The notes: generated by a model from the sequence alone, not told the origin. Positions 1 to 10,828 are shown, counted from the first letter of the stretch. The stretch: DNA of 64,000 bases from CAVVMA01 sp963830715 (GCA_963830715.1 CAWHNS010000007.1:248001-312000), one strand, 5' to 3'. Program-made: numbers and translations.

Positions 1-630
1 TGGGACGCGCTCAAGCGCAAGGAGGTCTACGCGACCACCGGCCATCGAATCCTGCTCTGGTTCGATCTGCTCAATGGCGGCAAGCCGCTGCCGATGGGCT
101 CCCGGACCAGTATGAAGACCGCGCCGATCTTCCGCGTCCGCGCGATCGGCTCGCTCAAGCAGATGGCGGGATGCCCGGACTGGGTAAAGCAGGCGCTGTC
201 GGAACGGCGGCTCGATAAACTGGCGGATGGAGAATGCTACAACCCGTCTGACGAGCGGTACCATATCGATCGGATCGAAGTGGTGCGAATCCGGCCGCAA
301 AACTACAAGGACGAGCCGGTCAAGGGGCTAATCGAGGACAACTGGCAGGTAATCCAGTGCCAGCCCGATCCTGCCGGATGCTCCGCCGAGTTCAGCGACT
401 CCGGCTTCGCCTCCGGCAAACGCGACGCGCTCTACTACGTCCGCGCGATCGAGGAACCGACGCCGCAGGTCAACGCAGGCACCCTGCGCACCACCTTCGA
501 CAAGGACGGCAACGCAACCAGCGTATTGCCCTGTTACGGCGACTACCGCACTCCGAAGGGCGACAATTGCCTGGCCGATGCAGGCGAGCGGGCGTGGTCG
601 TCGCCGATTTACGTGGACTACGCGAAGTGA
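1..630 (+). CDS. DUF3604 family protein, C-terminal part (partial at window edge)
   Basis: The reading frame is open from base 1 and runs to the TGA at 628-630, so only the last 209 residues are present. The first visible residues (WDALKRKEVYATTGHRIL) and the closing ERAWSSPIYVDY match the conserved C-terminal signatures of DUF3604 proteins, a large family of unknown biochemical role related to PHP-type metal-dependent hydrolases. Cysteines near the end (CYGDYRTPKGDNC) are typical of the family. The next gene starts inside its stop codon (GTGA at 627-630), which indicates translational coupling. The family assignment rests on remembered motifs; the N-terminal metal site lies outside the window. 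Confidence 0.8.
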   Translation, partial: WDALKRKEVYATTGHRILLWFDLLNGGKPLPMGSRTSMKTAPIFRVRAIGSLKQMAGCPDWVKQALSERRLDKLADGECYNPSDERYHIDRIEVVRIRPQNYKDEPVKGLIEDNWQVIQCQPDPAGCSAEFSDSGFASGKRDALYYVRAIEEPTPQVNAGTLRTTFDKDGNATSVLPCYGDYRTPKGDNCLADAGERAWSSPIYVDYAK

Positions 631-1250
631 CCGGCGCGAGAACAAGCACGCAGCGGCGCGCGCTCATCATGCTCGCGATCGGCGCGCTGGCCGGGGTCTC
701 GCTCGGAATCGGCGCGGCAAAAAGACAGCGCGCGAATGACGCGCGCGCGATACCCGCCGACGCGATCGCGATCGTCAACGGCAAGGTCATCCGGGAAGCC
801 GAGTACGCCCGCGTGCTCGAGGCGATCGCCAGCGACCGGCGCGGCGATCTGACCGAGAGCGATCGCAAGCTGGCGCTCGATCGGCTGATCGAGCAGGAAT
901 TGCTGATCCAGCATGGGGTCGCGCTCGGCGTCGTCGATTCGGACCGTGCCGTTCGCGAGACGATCGTGCGCGAGATGCTCGCTTCGATCACTGCCGACGC
1001 GGCCGGCGATCAGCCATCCGAAGACCAGTTGCGTTCCTTGTTCGCCGCCAACCGGACCCAATTTTCGGGAACGTTCGCCCGCGCTTCGCAACCCGCCGGC
1101 GTGAATCCCGGCGAGGCTCAGTTCGAGCGGACCCGCTCGGCGGTCGAGCAGGACTATCGCCTGCGCGCCGCAGACCGGGCGCTGCGCGACTACCTTGGCT
1201 GGCTCCGGTCCAGCGCGACGATCGTGACCGCCCGCGAGTTGCCGAGATGA
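627..1250 (+). CDS. SurA-like peptidyl-prolyl isomerase remnant lacking the parvulin domain
   Basis: A GTG start at 627 overlaps the previous stop and gives 207 residues. A basic, hydrophobic N-terminal segment (about 12-32) looks like an uncleaved signal anchor. Residues 45-140 (IVNGKVIREAEYARVL, then QELLIQHGVALGV) match the helical N-terminal chaperone domain of SurA/PpiD proteins, and the end (VEQDYRLRAADRALRDYLGWL) matches the C-terminal helix that normally follows the parvulin domain. The roughly 100 residues of the catalytic domain expected between them are missing, so isomerase activity is unlikely. It lies between DUF3604 and HupE genes; I recall the same order in other genomes but cannot verify it here. 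Confidence 0.7.
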   Translation: MTGARTSTQRRALIMLAIGALAGVSLGIGAAKRQRANDARAIPADAIAIVNGKVIREAEYARVLEAIASDRRGDLTESDRKLALDRLIEQELLIQHGVALGVVDSDRAVRETIVREMLASITADAAGDQPSEDQLRSLFAANRTQFSGTFARASQPAGVNPGEAQFERTRSAVEQDYRLRAADRALRDYLGWLRSSATIVTARELPR

Positions 1251-2474
1251 ATGTCACGGCGAATGGCGCTTGCCGCTCTGGTCGCCGCGCTTTTGGCGTT
1301 CGCCGGCGTCGGGGCCGGCGCGAGCGCATACCCGCAGCCAGTCGTTCTCTTCCTGGCAGGTCGTGCGCGGACAGGTGCGGATGACCTTCACGGTCGACGT
1401 GCGCGAGGCCACGCGGCTGCCGCCTGTCGCGGGAGGCATGATCGATCTCGCGAGCCTGACCGCGGCATATCTGCAATCGCGGATCGCGGTCGCTTCAGGG
1501 GGTATCGCGTGCAGCTCGATCGGAAGTCCGCGCCCGCTCGCCGCTCAAGAAGGCTCGCTGCGCATCGAGTGGCGGCTTGGCGTGCCCGGCAGAAAAGCCT
1601 ATCGAGATCACCAACAACGCGTTCTTCGAGTTTGCGCCCTCACATGTCCACTATGCGCGAATTCAGGTCGGCAGCGGCGCGCCGTTCGAGTACCTGTTCA
1701 CGGACAGCCAGCGCAGCCACGCGATCGCGATTGGAGCGCAGGCGGTTGCGGCGCCGCGCGGCGCCACCTTTCCGGGCTACATCAAGTTGGGAATCGAGCA
1801 CATCCTGACCGGACTCGATCACGTCGCGTTCCTGGTAGCACTCCTGCTCACGGCTCGCCGGCTGCAAGGATGTGTTGTTGATGGCGACCGGGTTTACTCT
1901 CGGGCATAGCATCACGTTGAGCCTTGCCGTGCTGGGGGTCGTGCGACCCGACTTGCCGGCAATCGAGGCGATGATCGGATTCACGATTGCCCTGGTAGCT
2001 GTCGAAAACGTCAGCGTTGATGCCGGAGCCGGCCTTCCGATCGCGCTGGTTGCGGCCGCCGCTCTCGGGGGTCTCGCCGCGCTCGGCAGGTTCGTGCACG
2101 TCGCACTGCCGGCCAGGACGCTGCTCGGGCTGGCGATGTTCGCGCCCTGCTACCTGATGCTAACGGGCACGCGCGAATCCGACGCGAAGCTGCGGCCCGT
2201 ACTGACGGTCCTGTTCGGCCTCATCCATGGATTCGGCTTTGCGAGCGCGCTGATGGATCTCGGCCTGCCCAACGATCGCCTGGCGCCCGCGTTATTCGGA
2301 TTCAACGCGGGAGTGGAAATCGGGCAGGTCTGCATAGTCTCGGTCTTGTGGGGAGGCGCGCTGGCGGTGCGCAGGTTCCGGCCTCGGCAGGATTTTCGAC
2401 TGAGCCTCGATGCGCTCTCGGCCGCGCTGTGCGCGCTCGGCCTGTTCTGGTTCGTCTCCCGCGCGTTTGCGTGA
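1251..2474 (+). CDS. HupE/UreJ-2 family membrane protein, frame broken three times
   Basis: The protein is spread over three frames. It starts with a signal peptide (MSRRMALAALVAALLAFAG) from 1251, continues in a second frame from about 1340 (FSSWQVVRGQVRMTFTVDV), in a third from about 1580 (IEITNNAFFEFAPSHVHYA), and returns to the first frame near 1868 (LLMATGFTLGHSITLSLAV). The segments are in the correct HupE/UreJ order: extracytoplasmic N-terminal half, then the conserved GIEHILTGLDHVAFL and GFTLGHSI helices and LIHGFGFASAL near the C-terminus. HupE/UreJ proteins are membrane proteins implicated in nickel or other metal handling, but no substrate is known for this long form. Each change behaves as one extra base, which favours sequencing error over decay. 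The stop at 2472-2474 lies one base before the next ATG. Confidence 0.75.
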
Positions 2475-2475
2475 G

Positions 2476-3981
2476 ATGATTCAGGATCGAATCTTCCCGC
2501 ATCGCATCGTGGAATCATCCCGCTCCCGCATCATCGGAACCTCGATTCTGATCGTCGCAGTCGCCGCGGGAGCGATCCTTCGATTTGGCGATCTCGACGG
2601 CGCGGAGTTGTCCACCGACGAGGCGATCATGTGGGCCAGCGCCGTCGCGCCGACGATGAGCGAGCTGGTTCATCTGCACGCCAGATGGAATCCCGGCGAG
2701 CTGCCGGTCTACGAGCCGATCCTGCGCCTGTGGATCGCGCTCTTCGGCCCGAGCACCGCCGCGCTGCGCGCGCTGCCGGCATTTCTGGGCACGCTCGCGA
2801 TCGCGATGGTGTTCGCGGTCGCACGCGAGCTGTTCCGCCCAATCACTCGCGGCGGCCACCCCGATGCCGCCGCGCCGAACGTCGATATCGGCCTGATCCC
2901 GGCATCCAGCGCTCTGATCCTCGCGCTCAATCATGTGACGTTGAAGTACTCCGGCCAGGCGCGGATGTATTCGCTGGTGCTGGTCGTGATTCTCGCGCAG
3001 GTCCTGTTCCTGATTCGGGTTGCACGGCGCGGAAGGTTCCCGGATTATCTCGGGCTGGCTCTGCTAACTCCCCTCGCGGTCGGCGTCACATTTACGGCGG
3101 CGTGCGTGATGGTGGCCGAGGCGATATGGCTGCTGCTCGCCGGCTATTTCGCTCCGTATGAAAAGATGAGTCCCGCCGCGGCGTGGCGGACGATCGCGAT
3201 TATGGCTGTTGGCGGCCTGTTGTTGCTCCCTTTCCTGATACCGGAAGTCGGATTGTCATTTGCGGCCGTCCGGCCGGCTATATCAGCTTCATCCAGCCGC
3301 CGGATGTATCGAAATTCTATCGGCTATTTCGGATGTCGAGCCCGAAGCTCACATTCCCGATACTCATTGCGCTAGCGGCGTTTGGCGCGATCAGGAGATG
3401 GCGTGCCGCGCGGCCGCCGATCGTCTTTTCTGCTGTGCTGGATGTGGATTCCGGTGATCATGATATTGCTGATCTCCTTCGCCATCGTGCCGATGTGGGA
3501 GGAGCGCTATGTGCTTTCGTCGTTCGTGGCATTCTTCATTCTAATCGCGCTGGGTATCTGCTCTTTGGAATCGGCAAATCTACGCCTTGCGGCGCTGGCT
3601 GTCGTAGCCGCGATGTCACTGTTCCAGCTAAGGTCGGACCGGCTCGCAGAACGGAGTAAACCCGGGTTCCCCCAATGGCGCGAGGCAGCCTCGATCGCGC
3701 TGTCTGCGAGCAAGCCGGGCGATCGAGTGGCGGTGCTGCCTGAGGGCGCCGTCTATGTGGTGCGATATTATTCGCCGCCCGCCCGCCGCGCCGATGAGAT
3801 CGCGGCACCGCTTAGCGGCGGCGTTGGAGAGGTCGAAGGGGTTGAAGGGGCCGGCGTATTAGTCTTCAATCACGCCGCCCTTCGCATGGCGGGCGGAACG
3901 GAGGAGCAGGTGCAATCGATCCGATCGGAATACCCGCGCGTTCTGGGCCGCGTGCGCGACATCGACATCCTGGCCAAATGA
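2476..3981 (+). CDS. GT39-type membrane glycosyltransferase, two frame breaks
   Basis: The start is the ATG at 2476, directly after the HupE stop, giving about 500 residues. The early first periplasmic loop carries the LSTDEAIMW acidic motif, and KYSGQARMYSL matches the arginine motif of polyprenyl-phosphate-dependent mannosyl/aminoarabinose-type transferases (GT39/ArnT-like). Multiple hydrophobic helices follow. The frame changes near 3265 (missing base) and returns near 3420 (extra base); the middle piece GYISFIQPPDVSKFYRLF is clearly part of the same protein. Such enzymes move a sugar from a lipid-phosphate donor onto an acceptor outside the inner membrane. Donor and acceptor cannot be told from sequence. 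It is convergent with the polysaccharide locus that follows. Confidence 0.7.
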
Positions 3982-4000
3982 GGCCGAGTCGGTCCGAACA

Positions 4001-4978
4001 TCAGGCCAGTCGGCGCGCGTAAATCTCGAGCGTATCCAACGCCGTCAGGTCGATGGGCCGTCGCCGTTGATAGAGGTCAATCCGCGAGTCGGGACTGTAG
4101 CGGCGCTTGAGCCATCTGCCCGACCAACCGCCGGGACGAAGCCGTTTGCCGTGTCGCAAGGGACGCAGCCAGGCGGAAATCCACCGCGGCAGCATGGTGT
4201 CTCCGGTGATGGCGCGCCAGAATCCTTCCAGTCCTTCGAGCGCCAGAACTTCGAGTCCCGCCAGCTTCAGGCAAAGCGGCAGCGTTTGCGGACCGAAGTA
4301 GGCAATATGCTCGGGCGGGATAAGCCACACATTGAAGGGAAAGGCGCCGCGCGCCTCGGGGCATTCGCAGTTCGGCGTGCTCATCGCGAGGACGCCGTTG
4401 GGCGCGAGCAAGCGCGCGACTTTGCGCATCGTCTCGAGCGGGCTCTGCAGATGTTCGATCACCTCGAACATGGTGACGCATTCGAACCGTTCGCTGCCCT
4501 CAAGCGCTTCCTCGATCGAGCTAAAAACCGGGCGCCCAAGCTGCCGGCTCGCCCGCTCGCGCATCACACCGGAAAGCTCGACGCCCCATACCGTCCAGCC
4601 CGCGGCCTCGGCCGCGGCCAGGAAACTCCCGCCCGCGCATCCGATATCCAGCATGCGACCGGGTCCGATGAACTCGCGTATTCGCGTGAACTCGCGTATT
4701 CGCGCGAGCCGCGGCGGATAGAGCGTGCTCAGGGTGGTGCTGCTCTGCTGCAACACGCGTTCGGCTTCGGGATCCTCGGCGGTAAAATAAGAATCCTCGC
4801 TGTAGAGAATCTCCGGGCGGTAGCTCTCCGGCAGGACCGCGAACATGAAACCGCAGTCGGGACAGCGTGCGATCGCAAAGGAATTGCGCTCATCGAAGGC
4901 CGCGGTCCGCGCGCCGCATAGTTTGCACGGCGGCAAGCCGCCAAGCGCCTCTGCCTGAAGCTGATGGTCAGGCGCCAA
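4001..4978 (-). CDS. class I SAM-dependent methyltransferase with N-terminal zinc ribbon
   Basis: A 325-residue protein. An N-terminal zinc-ribbon-like pair (CKLC near 18-21 and CPDC near 39-42) precedes a Rossmann methyltransferase fold with the SAM-binding GRMLDIGCAGGSFL and a post-I acidic GVELSG. This arrangement is common in small-molecule or sugar methyltransferases of polysaccharide clusters. It overlaps the upstream glycosyltransferase gene by 11 bases. Residues around 95-106 show a perfect hexapeptide repeat (RIREFT then RIREFI), encoded by an 18 bp tandem duplication at about 4676-4711. The methylated substrate is probably a sugar of the locus, by context only. Confidence 0.8.
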   Translation of the reverse strand: MAPDHQLQAEALGGLPPCKLCGARTAAFDERNSFAIARCPDCGFMFAVLPESYRPEILYSEDSYFTAEDPEAERVLQQSSTTLSTLYPPRLARIREFTRIREFIGPGRMLDIGCAGGSFLAAAEAAGWTVWGVELSGVMRERASRQLGRPVFSSIEEALEGSERFECVTMFEVIEHLQSPLETMRKVARLLAPNGVLAMSTPNCECPEARGAFPFNVWLIPPEHIAYFGPQTLPLCLKLAGLEVLALEGLEGFWRAITGDTMLPRWISAWLRPLRHGKRLRPGGWSGRWLKRRYSPDSRIDLYQRRRPIDLTALDTLEIYARRLA

Positions 4979-6111
4979 TCGCTACGTCTCCTCGCCGGCC
5001 CGTGACCGCGCGGTAAACTTGAAGGTACTGATTGGCGACTGTCTCCCAGGAAAAGCGAGCGGCCACGGTCTCGCGCGCGAGCTGGCCCATACGCGAGCAT
5101 TGCCCGGGATCGCCCAGCATCCTTCGCAACACTTCACCGATCTCGCGGGGTTCGTTGCTGCGCAGGAGAAATCCGGTCTGGCCATCGACGATCACCTCAG
5201 GAACGCCGCCGCTCGCCGTACCGACAGCCGGCCTGCCGCACGCCATCGCCTCCAGAAAACCCAATCCGAGGCCCTCGGGCATGTAGCTTGGCATCGCGAA
5301 AAACAGTGCTCCCTTGTGATAGCGCCACAAATCCGCCCGGCTTACCGCGCCCAACAATCCGACTCTCGATGACATCTCAACCCGCTCGATCAGCTTCTCC
5401 AGGTCCGCGCGATCGGGACCATCGCCGGCAATCAGCAGATCGACTGCAGGAAACTCGGCGGCTACGGCGGCGAACCCCTGGATCAGCCGATCGATCGCCT
5501 TGTGGCGCAAGTCCAGGCGGGCTGCACAGAAGATATACGGCCTGTCGCGAGGGTCCGGCTCGGCCGAGCGCGCCGCCCCGCAATCGACGCCTCCTGTAAT
5601 CACGTATGCGTCGCGCACCACCTGTGAATGCTCGGCCAGCGCCGCTTTAGTCGCCTGCGATAGCGCGATCAAAGCTGCCGCATGACCGAGGATCGAAAGC
5701 GGCTTCTTGCCGAGTTTGCCCTCGCCCCAGAGATCGTAGAGGCTCTGCACAAGGGGAACTCGCGCGGCTTCGCACACACCGATCAGAACCGGAATTTTGT
5801 CCCAGTCCCAAGCGTGCGAATTTACCACCTCGGGACGCCATCGCTCCAGGCACTCCGCCAGCGCCGCAGTCTGCGGTTGGCGGAACAGGCGTTCCGGATG
5901 GCGCCAGGTAACCGGTTTGCGAGAGGGCACATTCAGGTAGAAATATTCGGCGGCGGCTCTAGCAATGCGCCGGGCATTGGGCGTCGCGTATGAACCGGCA
6001 ACTATCGCGACCGCATGACCTGCCGCGAGCATCTGAACGGCGAGATTGTTCGACGACTTCCTGAATCCCTCCGATTGAATCGAAGGCTTCGCAAATCAGC
6101 GCGATGCGCAT
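4968..6111 (-). CDS. GT4 family glycosyltransferase, one frame break near the N-terminus
   Basis: The natural start is the ATG at 6111 (MRIALICEAFDSIGGIQEVV), a classic GT4 opening with the glycine-rich donor/acceptor loop. After VVEQ one extra base near 6043 shifts the frame, and the remaining 350 residues follow (LAVQMLAAGHAVAIVAGSY onward). The C-terminal half shows the retaining GT-B signature: PYIFCAARLDLRHKAID, LLIAGDGPD, and the nucleotide-sugar binding PEGLGLGFLEAMACGRPAV. It would transfer a sugar from a nucleotide donor to a lipid-linked acceptor at the cytoplasmic membrane. The sugar is unknown. It is co-directional with the sulfotransferase upstream and overlaps the methyltransferase downstream. 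Confidence 0.85.
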
Positions 6112-6172
6112 CGGATTCGGGCAGTTGTTCTGTGTCTGAGCGTCGCGGAGAGTCTCGCGCCTGCGCCGTTAT

Positions 6173-7078
6173 TCACTGTCGGAGCGGATGCGCGCCGTCG
6201 CGATACGTCCGATCGATCGCCGTTTCCTTCGCCCCTTCCTTCCATGACGACAGGTCAATCCCGATGAGGCGCTCTACGGCTTCGACTTCGGGTTTGAAAA
6301 ACTCGCGCGTGCGAGCCGCGACCTCTCGAGAAAGCGGGGCGAACTCTTCTCCGCCCTTGAACGCGATTCTCCAGAACCCCAAACGGCCGAGGATCTTCGA
6401 CGCCCGGTACATTCGCCTCGATTCCAGCGATGAGGTCAAGCGCCACGCCAGGAGCGCGATTGCGGGGTGACGCGGCGCTTCCTTGATAACGTTGCGGATA
6501 GACTTGCGCGTCGCGGCTTTTGAGTCGGCGAGGGCGAAACGGGAGATGCCAACGAGGTCACAAATTCGATCCACATAGGCCTGCGGATCGGCCTGCAAGC
6601 GATCGTAGCAAACCGCCAGCACGTTCGGTTTTCCCAACAACTTCTGCCACTGCTGCAGATGGAAAGCATAGCGGCCGCAATCGCGCAGCGGCTCCTTCCG
6701 CAGCGCCTCCTCGAAAGAGCTACCGGCATAACCGAACTTGCGCAGCAGCTTGAACTGCGAATAGGCCCTTTCGGCGGGGTCTCGCAGCGTCACGATAATC
6801 CGGCAAGTCGGGAGATGATGGGCGATTCTCACGCGCGCGTCAGCGTGCTCGAAATAGGTAGGGCAAATTTCTCCCGCCGGAAGGCTCGCGTCGCAACCGC
6901 GGAAAAACTCGGAATACCATCCGATGCCCCGGTCGTAATTGAGGTCGAAAAACCGCGTCTCCTTTATGCCTTCGGGAAGCCCAACACGGCCCCGCAAAAC
7001 CTTGTCAAGCCAGGTGGTTCCGGTGCGAGGCGGTCCGACGGCCAGAAAGCTCGGCAGGAGCACCCGTGCTCGGCGCAT
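6173..7078 (-). CDS. sulfotransferase domain protein
   Basis: I choose the ATG at 7078 (MRRARVLLPSFLAVG); an upstream in-frame extension of 28 residues looks non-coding. The 301-residue protein has the PAPS 5'-phosphosulfate loop (AVGPPRTGTTWL) at the N-terminus and the 3'-phosphate motif (RIIVTLRDPAERAYSQF) about 105 residues later. Family members move sulfate from PAPS to a carbohydrate or other hydroxyl. Placement among glycosyltransferases and a heparinase-like lyase suggests the acceptor is the exported polysaccharide or its lipid-linked precursor. No PAPS-making genes are in the window. Confidence 0.85.
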   Translation of the reverse strand: MRRARVLLPSFLAVGPPRTGTTWLDKVLRGRVGLPEGIKETRFFDLNYDRGIGWYSEFFRGCDASLPAGEICPTYFEHADARVRIAHHLPTCRIIVTLRDPAERAYSQFKLLRKFGYAGSSFEEALRKEPLRDCGRYAFHLQQWQKLLGKPNVLAVCYDRLQADPQAYVDRICDLVGISRFALADSKAATRKSIRNVIKEAPRHPAIALLAWRLTSSLESRRMYRASKILGRLGFWRIAFKGGEEFAPLSREVAARTREFFKPEVEAVERLIGIDLSSWKEGAKETAIDRTYRDGAHPLRQ

Positions 7079-7232
7079 AGGAATTCGCAGCGGGCATACT
7101 CGATTCCAGAGTATATTCCCCTGGGAACGCCTTACAATGACGCCGCGCAGACGCACTAGCAAGTGCGGGAATCGACTCGCCAGTTATGCTGCCGTGTTCG
7201 CGACGCTCTGCTCGCGAATCATCACGGTCCGA

Positions 7233-9395
7233 TCAAACTGCTATCAGGCCGTAACCGGGCGAAAATGGAAGGCCATTCGCCGACTGGTCCAACCGTTCAA
7301 GGGCGATATCGGACGCGTCGAGAATGAGTATCCGGTCGTCTCGCAGCTCAACCATCCGATAGATGGACCTCCCGTCCAGCCGACGAGCGCCCACAAACCC
7401 CTCTTCCGCGAAATAGATGCACTCTCCATGCGAAGCATCCGGCATTGAAAACATCGCGGCAGTCTCCTTGGCCACTTCACCGACGGCACGCGGCGCGAAA
7501 TGTGCCGCCACCGAGCGGTATTGTTTTCTGCGATTGGGGAGCGCGGTATAGACATAACTGCCGGGATCTCTGAAATGCGGCTTGCCGTCCAGCACCAATT
7601 CCGCCGAGAGTTGATCGTAATGATCGTGGCCGCCGCGACCGCTTTGACCGACCGGACCGCATCTGACTGAAAGAAAGAGGCGGGGCGACCGAAGGATATA
7701 AAGCCCGAAATCAGGATAGCCGAGAATCCGAAGGCCGTCTGTCAATCTCGAACCGCCGCGATCGCCGATCGCTTCGTACGCCTGTGTGAAGGGCATATTC
7801 CGGATCCTGCTCTTCCATTGAGTCCAATCACTGCGGCTGCCGATACTCACTCGTTCAGCGGCCGGCGGTTGCATACTCTGGCAAGTGCCGGACGAAAGCC
7901 CGGCCATCTGCCGAACCAGGTCGCCCTCGTACCATTCATCGCCGCTGAAGCTCGCGAAATCGGCGCGATCGAAAAGTCCGTTTATCGCGGCCACCAGATG
8001 GCGGTGGTCGAGAACGTCTTCAAGCCAATAGTCGGCGTCTTCGGGCAGTTCACGGTAGCAATCGAGATTGCGTAGTCGATTCCGTGCTTCGCTGATCGCA
8101 ATACGGACGCACGCCGGCTGCAACTTGAGAAAGCGGCCGCTGTCGTTGTCGCCGACCTGGACGATGTGGAAGTCGTCCTTCGTGGCGTGGACCGTGAATT
8201 CAGCGATTCTCTGCAGACGCTCGATGCATGAGGAAACGACCACCTCGGACCACCCCCCGGCGGCGGCCACGGGCGCGAACGGATCGCCGCGCCCTGAGGT
8301 CCTGCCTCGCCGCCTTTACGACTCGCGGCCTCTGCTCCCTCAAGATGTGGCAGATGAGAGCAGTTGCGTAGATCGCCATCTCCGCCGACAAGCGATGATA
8401 GCTCGTAGAGCCCTCGAAGTTCGCCCCATCATCAAGAAACTGGCCCTCGACTTCGCGAAGCACCTCCCGGCCGGCGTATTGCAGCCAGTAGTCGGTCTCG
8501 GCCGACGGCGCAAGCCAGGCCCCGGCGAATAGCAACCCGGCGACGTCGCCGAGATAGTGATTCGCCCGCAGTCCGGCAGACAATTCAAGGTTGTTGACAA
8601 TGTGGTTCGCATGTTCGTAAACCGCCCGGGCGAATAGCTCATCGAATAGCCTGTCGAAAGTCGCGCCCGAGGCCAGAAAGAGATCGCGAGCCACCAGCCA
8701 ATTGGCGACGCGGAGCGCTACGTCCACGGTGCTGTTCCAGTTGACCCCGAATCTGGGTGGATTTGCCGCCAGGAAGTCCAGGACCTGGTTGCGAAACTCC
8801 CGCCGATAGGGCTCGCCCGCGCCCATATCGCCCGTACGCGCCAGCCGGTATGCCAGCGCAAGCTGGGGCAGATGCTGCATCCGGGCAAGCTCCCAGGGAA
8901 CCTTCACGTCGGCACCGAGTTGATACCCATAGGAGATGTCGCGATACCATGTTTTTGCCGACCACCGATAGCCTGACTTGAAATCGAGTTGCCAGTCGAT
9001 CGGGGAATAGTCGCTATCCGCCAGCGACCAGATGCGCCTGGCCTCGGGCAGGTTCGGTCCATTGACTACTGCCTTGAGCCACTGACCGCTCAAGTCCGGC
9101 GATACCCGCAGGCTCGCGGGGTACCGAATACCCTCGATTCCGCGGCATGGGATGCCGTATTGAAGCTTTACCCATCCCGAGCCAGAAGATCGAACCTGTG
9201 CGCGATGTAATTGGCGCCAAGTGCCATCAACTGCGGAGCGGCTCTCTTCAAGACATCAAGCGGCGGGGCGGGGAATATGCCGCTGTGCAATCCGGGCCAT
9301 CGATTGCAGTGGCTGGCGCGAAATCGATCGCGCAGCCGGAGAGGGGTGAGCGCGGCTTCCTTGCGAGCCCATCGCGCGCCGTTGCCGACCGCCAT
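7233..9395 (-). CDS. heparinase II/III-like (alginate lyase family) protein, two frame breaks
   Basis: Three co-linear pieces make one protein of about 720 residues. The N-terminal piece (from 9395) ends in GANYIAHRFDLLARDG. A missing base near 9173 precedes VKLQYGIPCRGIEGIRYPA and an alpha/alpha-toroid domain (NWNSTVDVALRVANWL, ANHYLGDVAGLL, GANFEGSTSYHRLSAEM). An extra base near 8290 precedes the beta-sandwich heparinase II/III domain (GHDHYDQLSAELVLDGKPH, then DPGSYVYT). The NH and H/Y motifs belong to uronic-acid polysaccharide lyases. In capsule clusters such lyases are thought to trim or release the polymer, so a uronate in the product is likely. No clear signal peptide is visible, and the true start is uncertain. 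Confidence 0.75.
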
Positions 9396-9569
9396 CCGCG
9401 ATGGAAGCGAAAGAGCTCTCCGCGTGCGTGTTTTCAGAGCGGCAAAAATCTGGTTTTGCTAACGCCGCTGAACCGCGGCAGGGCCGAGCGCTCAGCATCG
9501 CCGTCGGCGAGCGCTCGTGCCGGAAAGGGAGGACTGACGAACACTACTGTGCGCGCACGAGGGCCGCGA

Positions 9570-10793
9570 TCAACATGACCGTGACTCGATCCTCGCAGCG
9601 GACACCGCCCGGTGCAGCATCGCCGCGTACTGCCCGGCGATCACCGGCCGGTCATAATATTGCTCGGCTACTCTTCGGGCGCGCCGCCCCATCTCCTTCA
9701 ATTCGGCCGGATGGCTGATCGCGAAACCGATCGCCTGCGCGAGCGCAAGACTGTCGCCGGGTGCGCTGGTCAGACCGACCATGTAATTCTCGGCCAGCCG
9801 GGCTGCGTCCGAGTCCTTATCCATCATCGCGACAAATGGACGCCCGGCCGCGAGAATTCCATAGATCTTGCTCGGAACGATGGTCCCGGTGGCGGCGCTC
9901 AGCAGGGGAATAAGATGAAGATCGGCCGCACTGAGAGATTCGGCCAGCCGTTCCCTGGGTTGATAAGGAAGGAACCTGACGTTCGAAAGCCCCAGCGTGC
10001 GAGCACGGTCCTCCAGCCATTGCTTTCGCGCACCCTCACCCACCAGGAGAAACAGAATCCGCTGGTCCCGCCGAAAGCAGCCGGCGGCATCGAGAACCGT
10101 CTCAAGCTGCTGCGAGAGTCCAAGGTTCCCGGAGTACATGACTATGAACTTGTCTCCGAACTGCTCTCGGAAGTGATTAGGTTCTATAGGCCGAATCTTC
10201 CGGCAGTCAACGTTGTTTTCGACCACGACGACCTTGTCTGCCGGGACTCCCTTATCGAGCAATCGACGGCGCATATCGTGTCCCAGCACGATTACCAGAT
10301 CGGCCCGTGAGTAGGCGAAGTCGTTGGCCCGCTTCAAGAGCCCGAGCAGGAAGCGGCTCTTCACGCCTCCGTTCGCCTCTGCCACATCCGGATAGAGGTC
10401 TCTGACGTTATATACAAATGAGCATCGCCACCGGCGCCTGATTATGGCGCCGAGCGCTCCCAGCAACGGCGGATCGGTCGCCGCGATGACAACATCGGGT
10501 CTCGAATCAGTCAGGGCGGCTATCGCAGCCAGCGCAAAACAACTTCCCAGGTTGAGCAGCCGCGCTGGCAGCCTGCGCTTCGGGAACCGCGTGCCCCAGG
10601 TTCGAATGATCCTGATCCTGCCAAGCTGATCTATCGTCCAGGGACCTCGGCGAGCAGTCTCGACATGATATGAAGGACCCGAGATGAAGGTAATCTCGTG
10701 CTCCTCGGCCAGGTCCTCGCATAACTCAGTGAGGTTCTGACCCGAGGCTTCAAGATCGGGCCAAAAGGATCGGTTTAGAAAGAGCAGGCGCAT
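9570..10793 (-). CDS. GT4 family glycosyltransferase (WbuB-like)
   Basis: An intact 407-residue protein that opens with MRLLFLNRSFWPDLEASGQ, a start typical of WbuB/WcaI-like GT4 enzymes. Later motifs include IVMYSGNLGLSQQLETVLDA, FLLVGEGARKQ and the donor-binding VPSKIYGILAAGRPFVA in place of the usual EPFGL loop. WbuB-type enzymes often add an N-acetylated sugar such as FucNAc. Here the neighbours make a ManNAc-type donor and its uronate, so that sugar is a reasonable candidate. It sits 35 bases downstream of the nucleotide-sugar dehydrogenase gene. Confidence 0.85.
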   Translation of the reverse strand: MRLLFLNRSFWPDLEASGQNLTELCEDLAEEHEITFISGPSYHVETARRGPWTIDQLGRIRIIRTWGTRFPKRRLPARLLNLGSCFALAAIAALTDSRPDVVIAATDPPLLGALGAIIRRRWRCSFVYNVRDLYPDVAEANGGVKSRFLLGLLKRANDFAYSRADLVIVLGHDMRRRLLDKGVPADKVVVVENNVDCRKIRPIEPNHFREQFGDKFIVMYSGNLGLSQQLETVLDAAGCFRRDQRILFLLVGEGARKQWLEDRARTLGLSNVRFLPYQPRERLAESLSAADLHLIPLLSAATGTIVPSKIYGILAAGRPFVAMMDKDSDAARLAENYMVGLTSAPGDSLALAQAIGFAISHPAELKEMGRRARRVAEQYYDRPVIAGQYAAMLHRAVSAARIESRSC

Positions 10794-10828
10794 TACACAC
10801 TTGTCAGCGTCTGCGTGACTGCACTTCG

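Noticed and set aside
357..626. An N-terminal extension of the SurA-like protein
   Set aside because: Arg-rich and overlapping DUF3604 in another frame; the GTG at 627 gives a natural signal anchor.
4676..4711. CRISPR or satellite repeat
   Set aside because: It is a single 18 bp tandem duplication inside the methyltransferase gene, encoding RIREFT/RIREFI.
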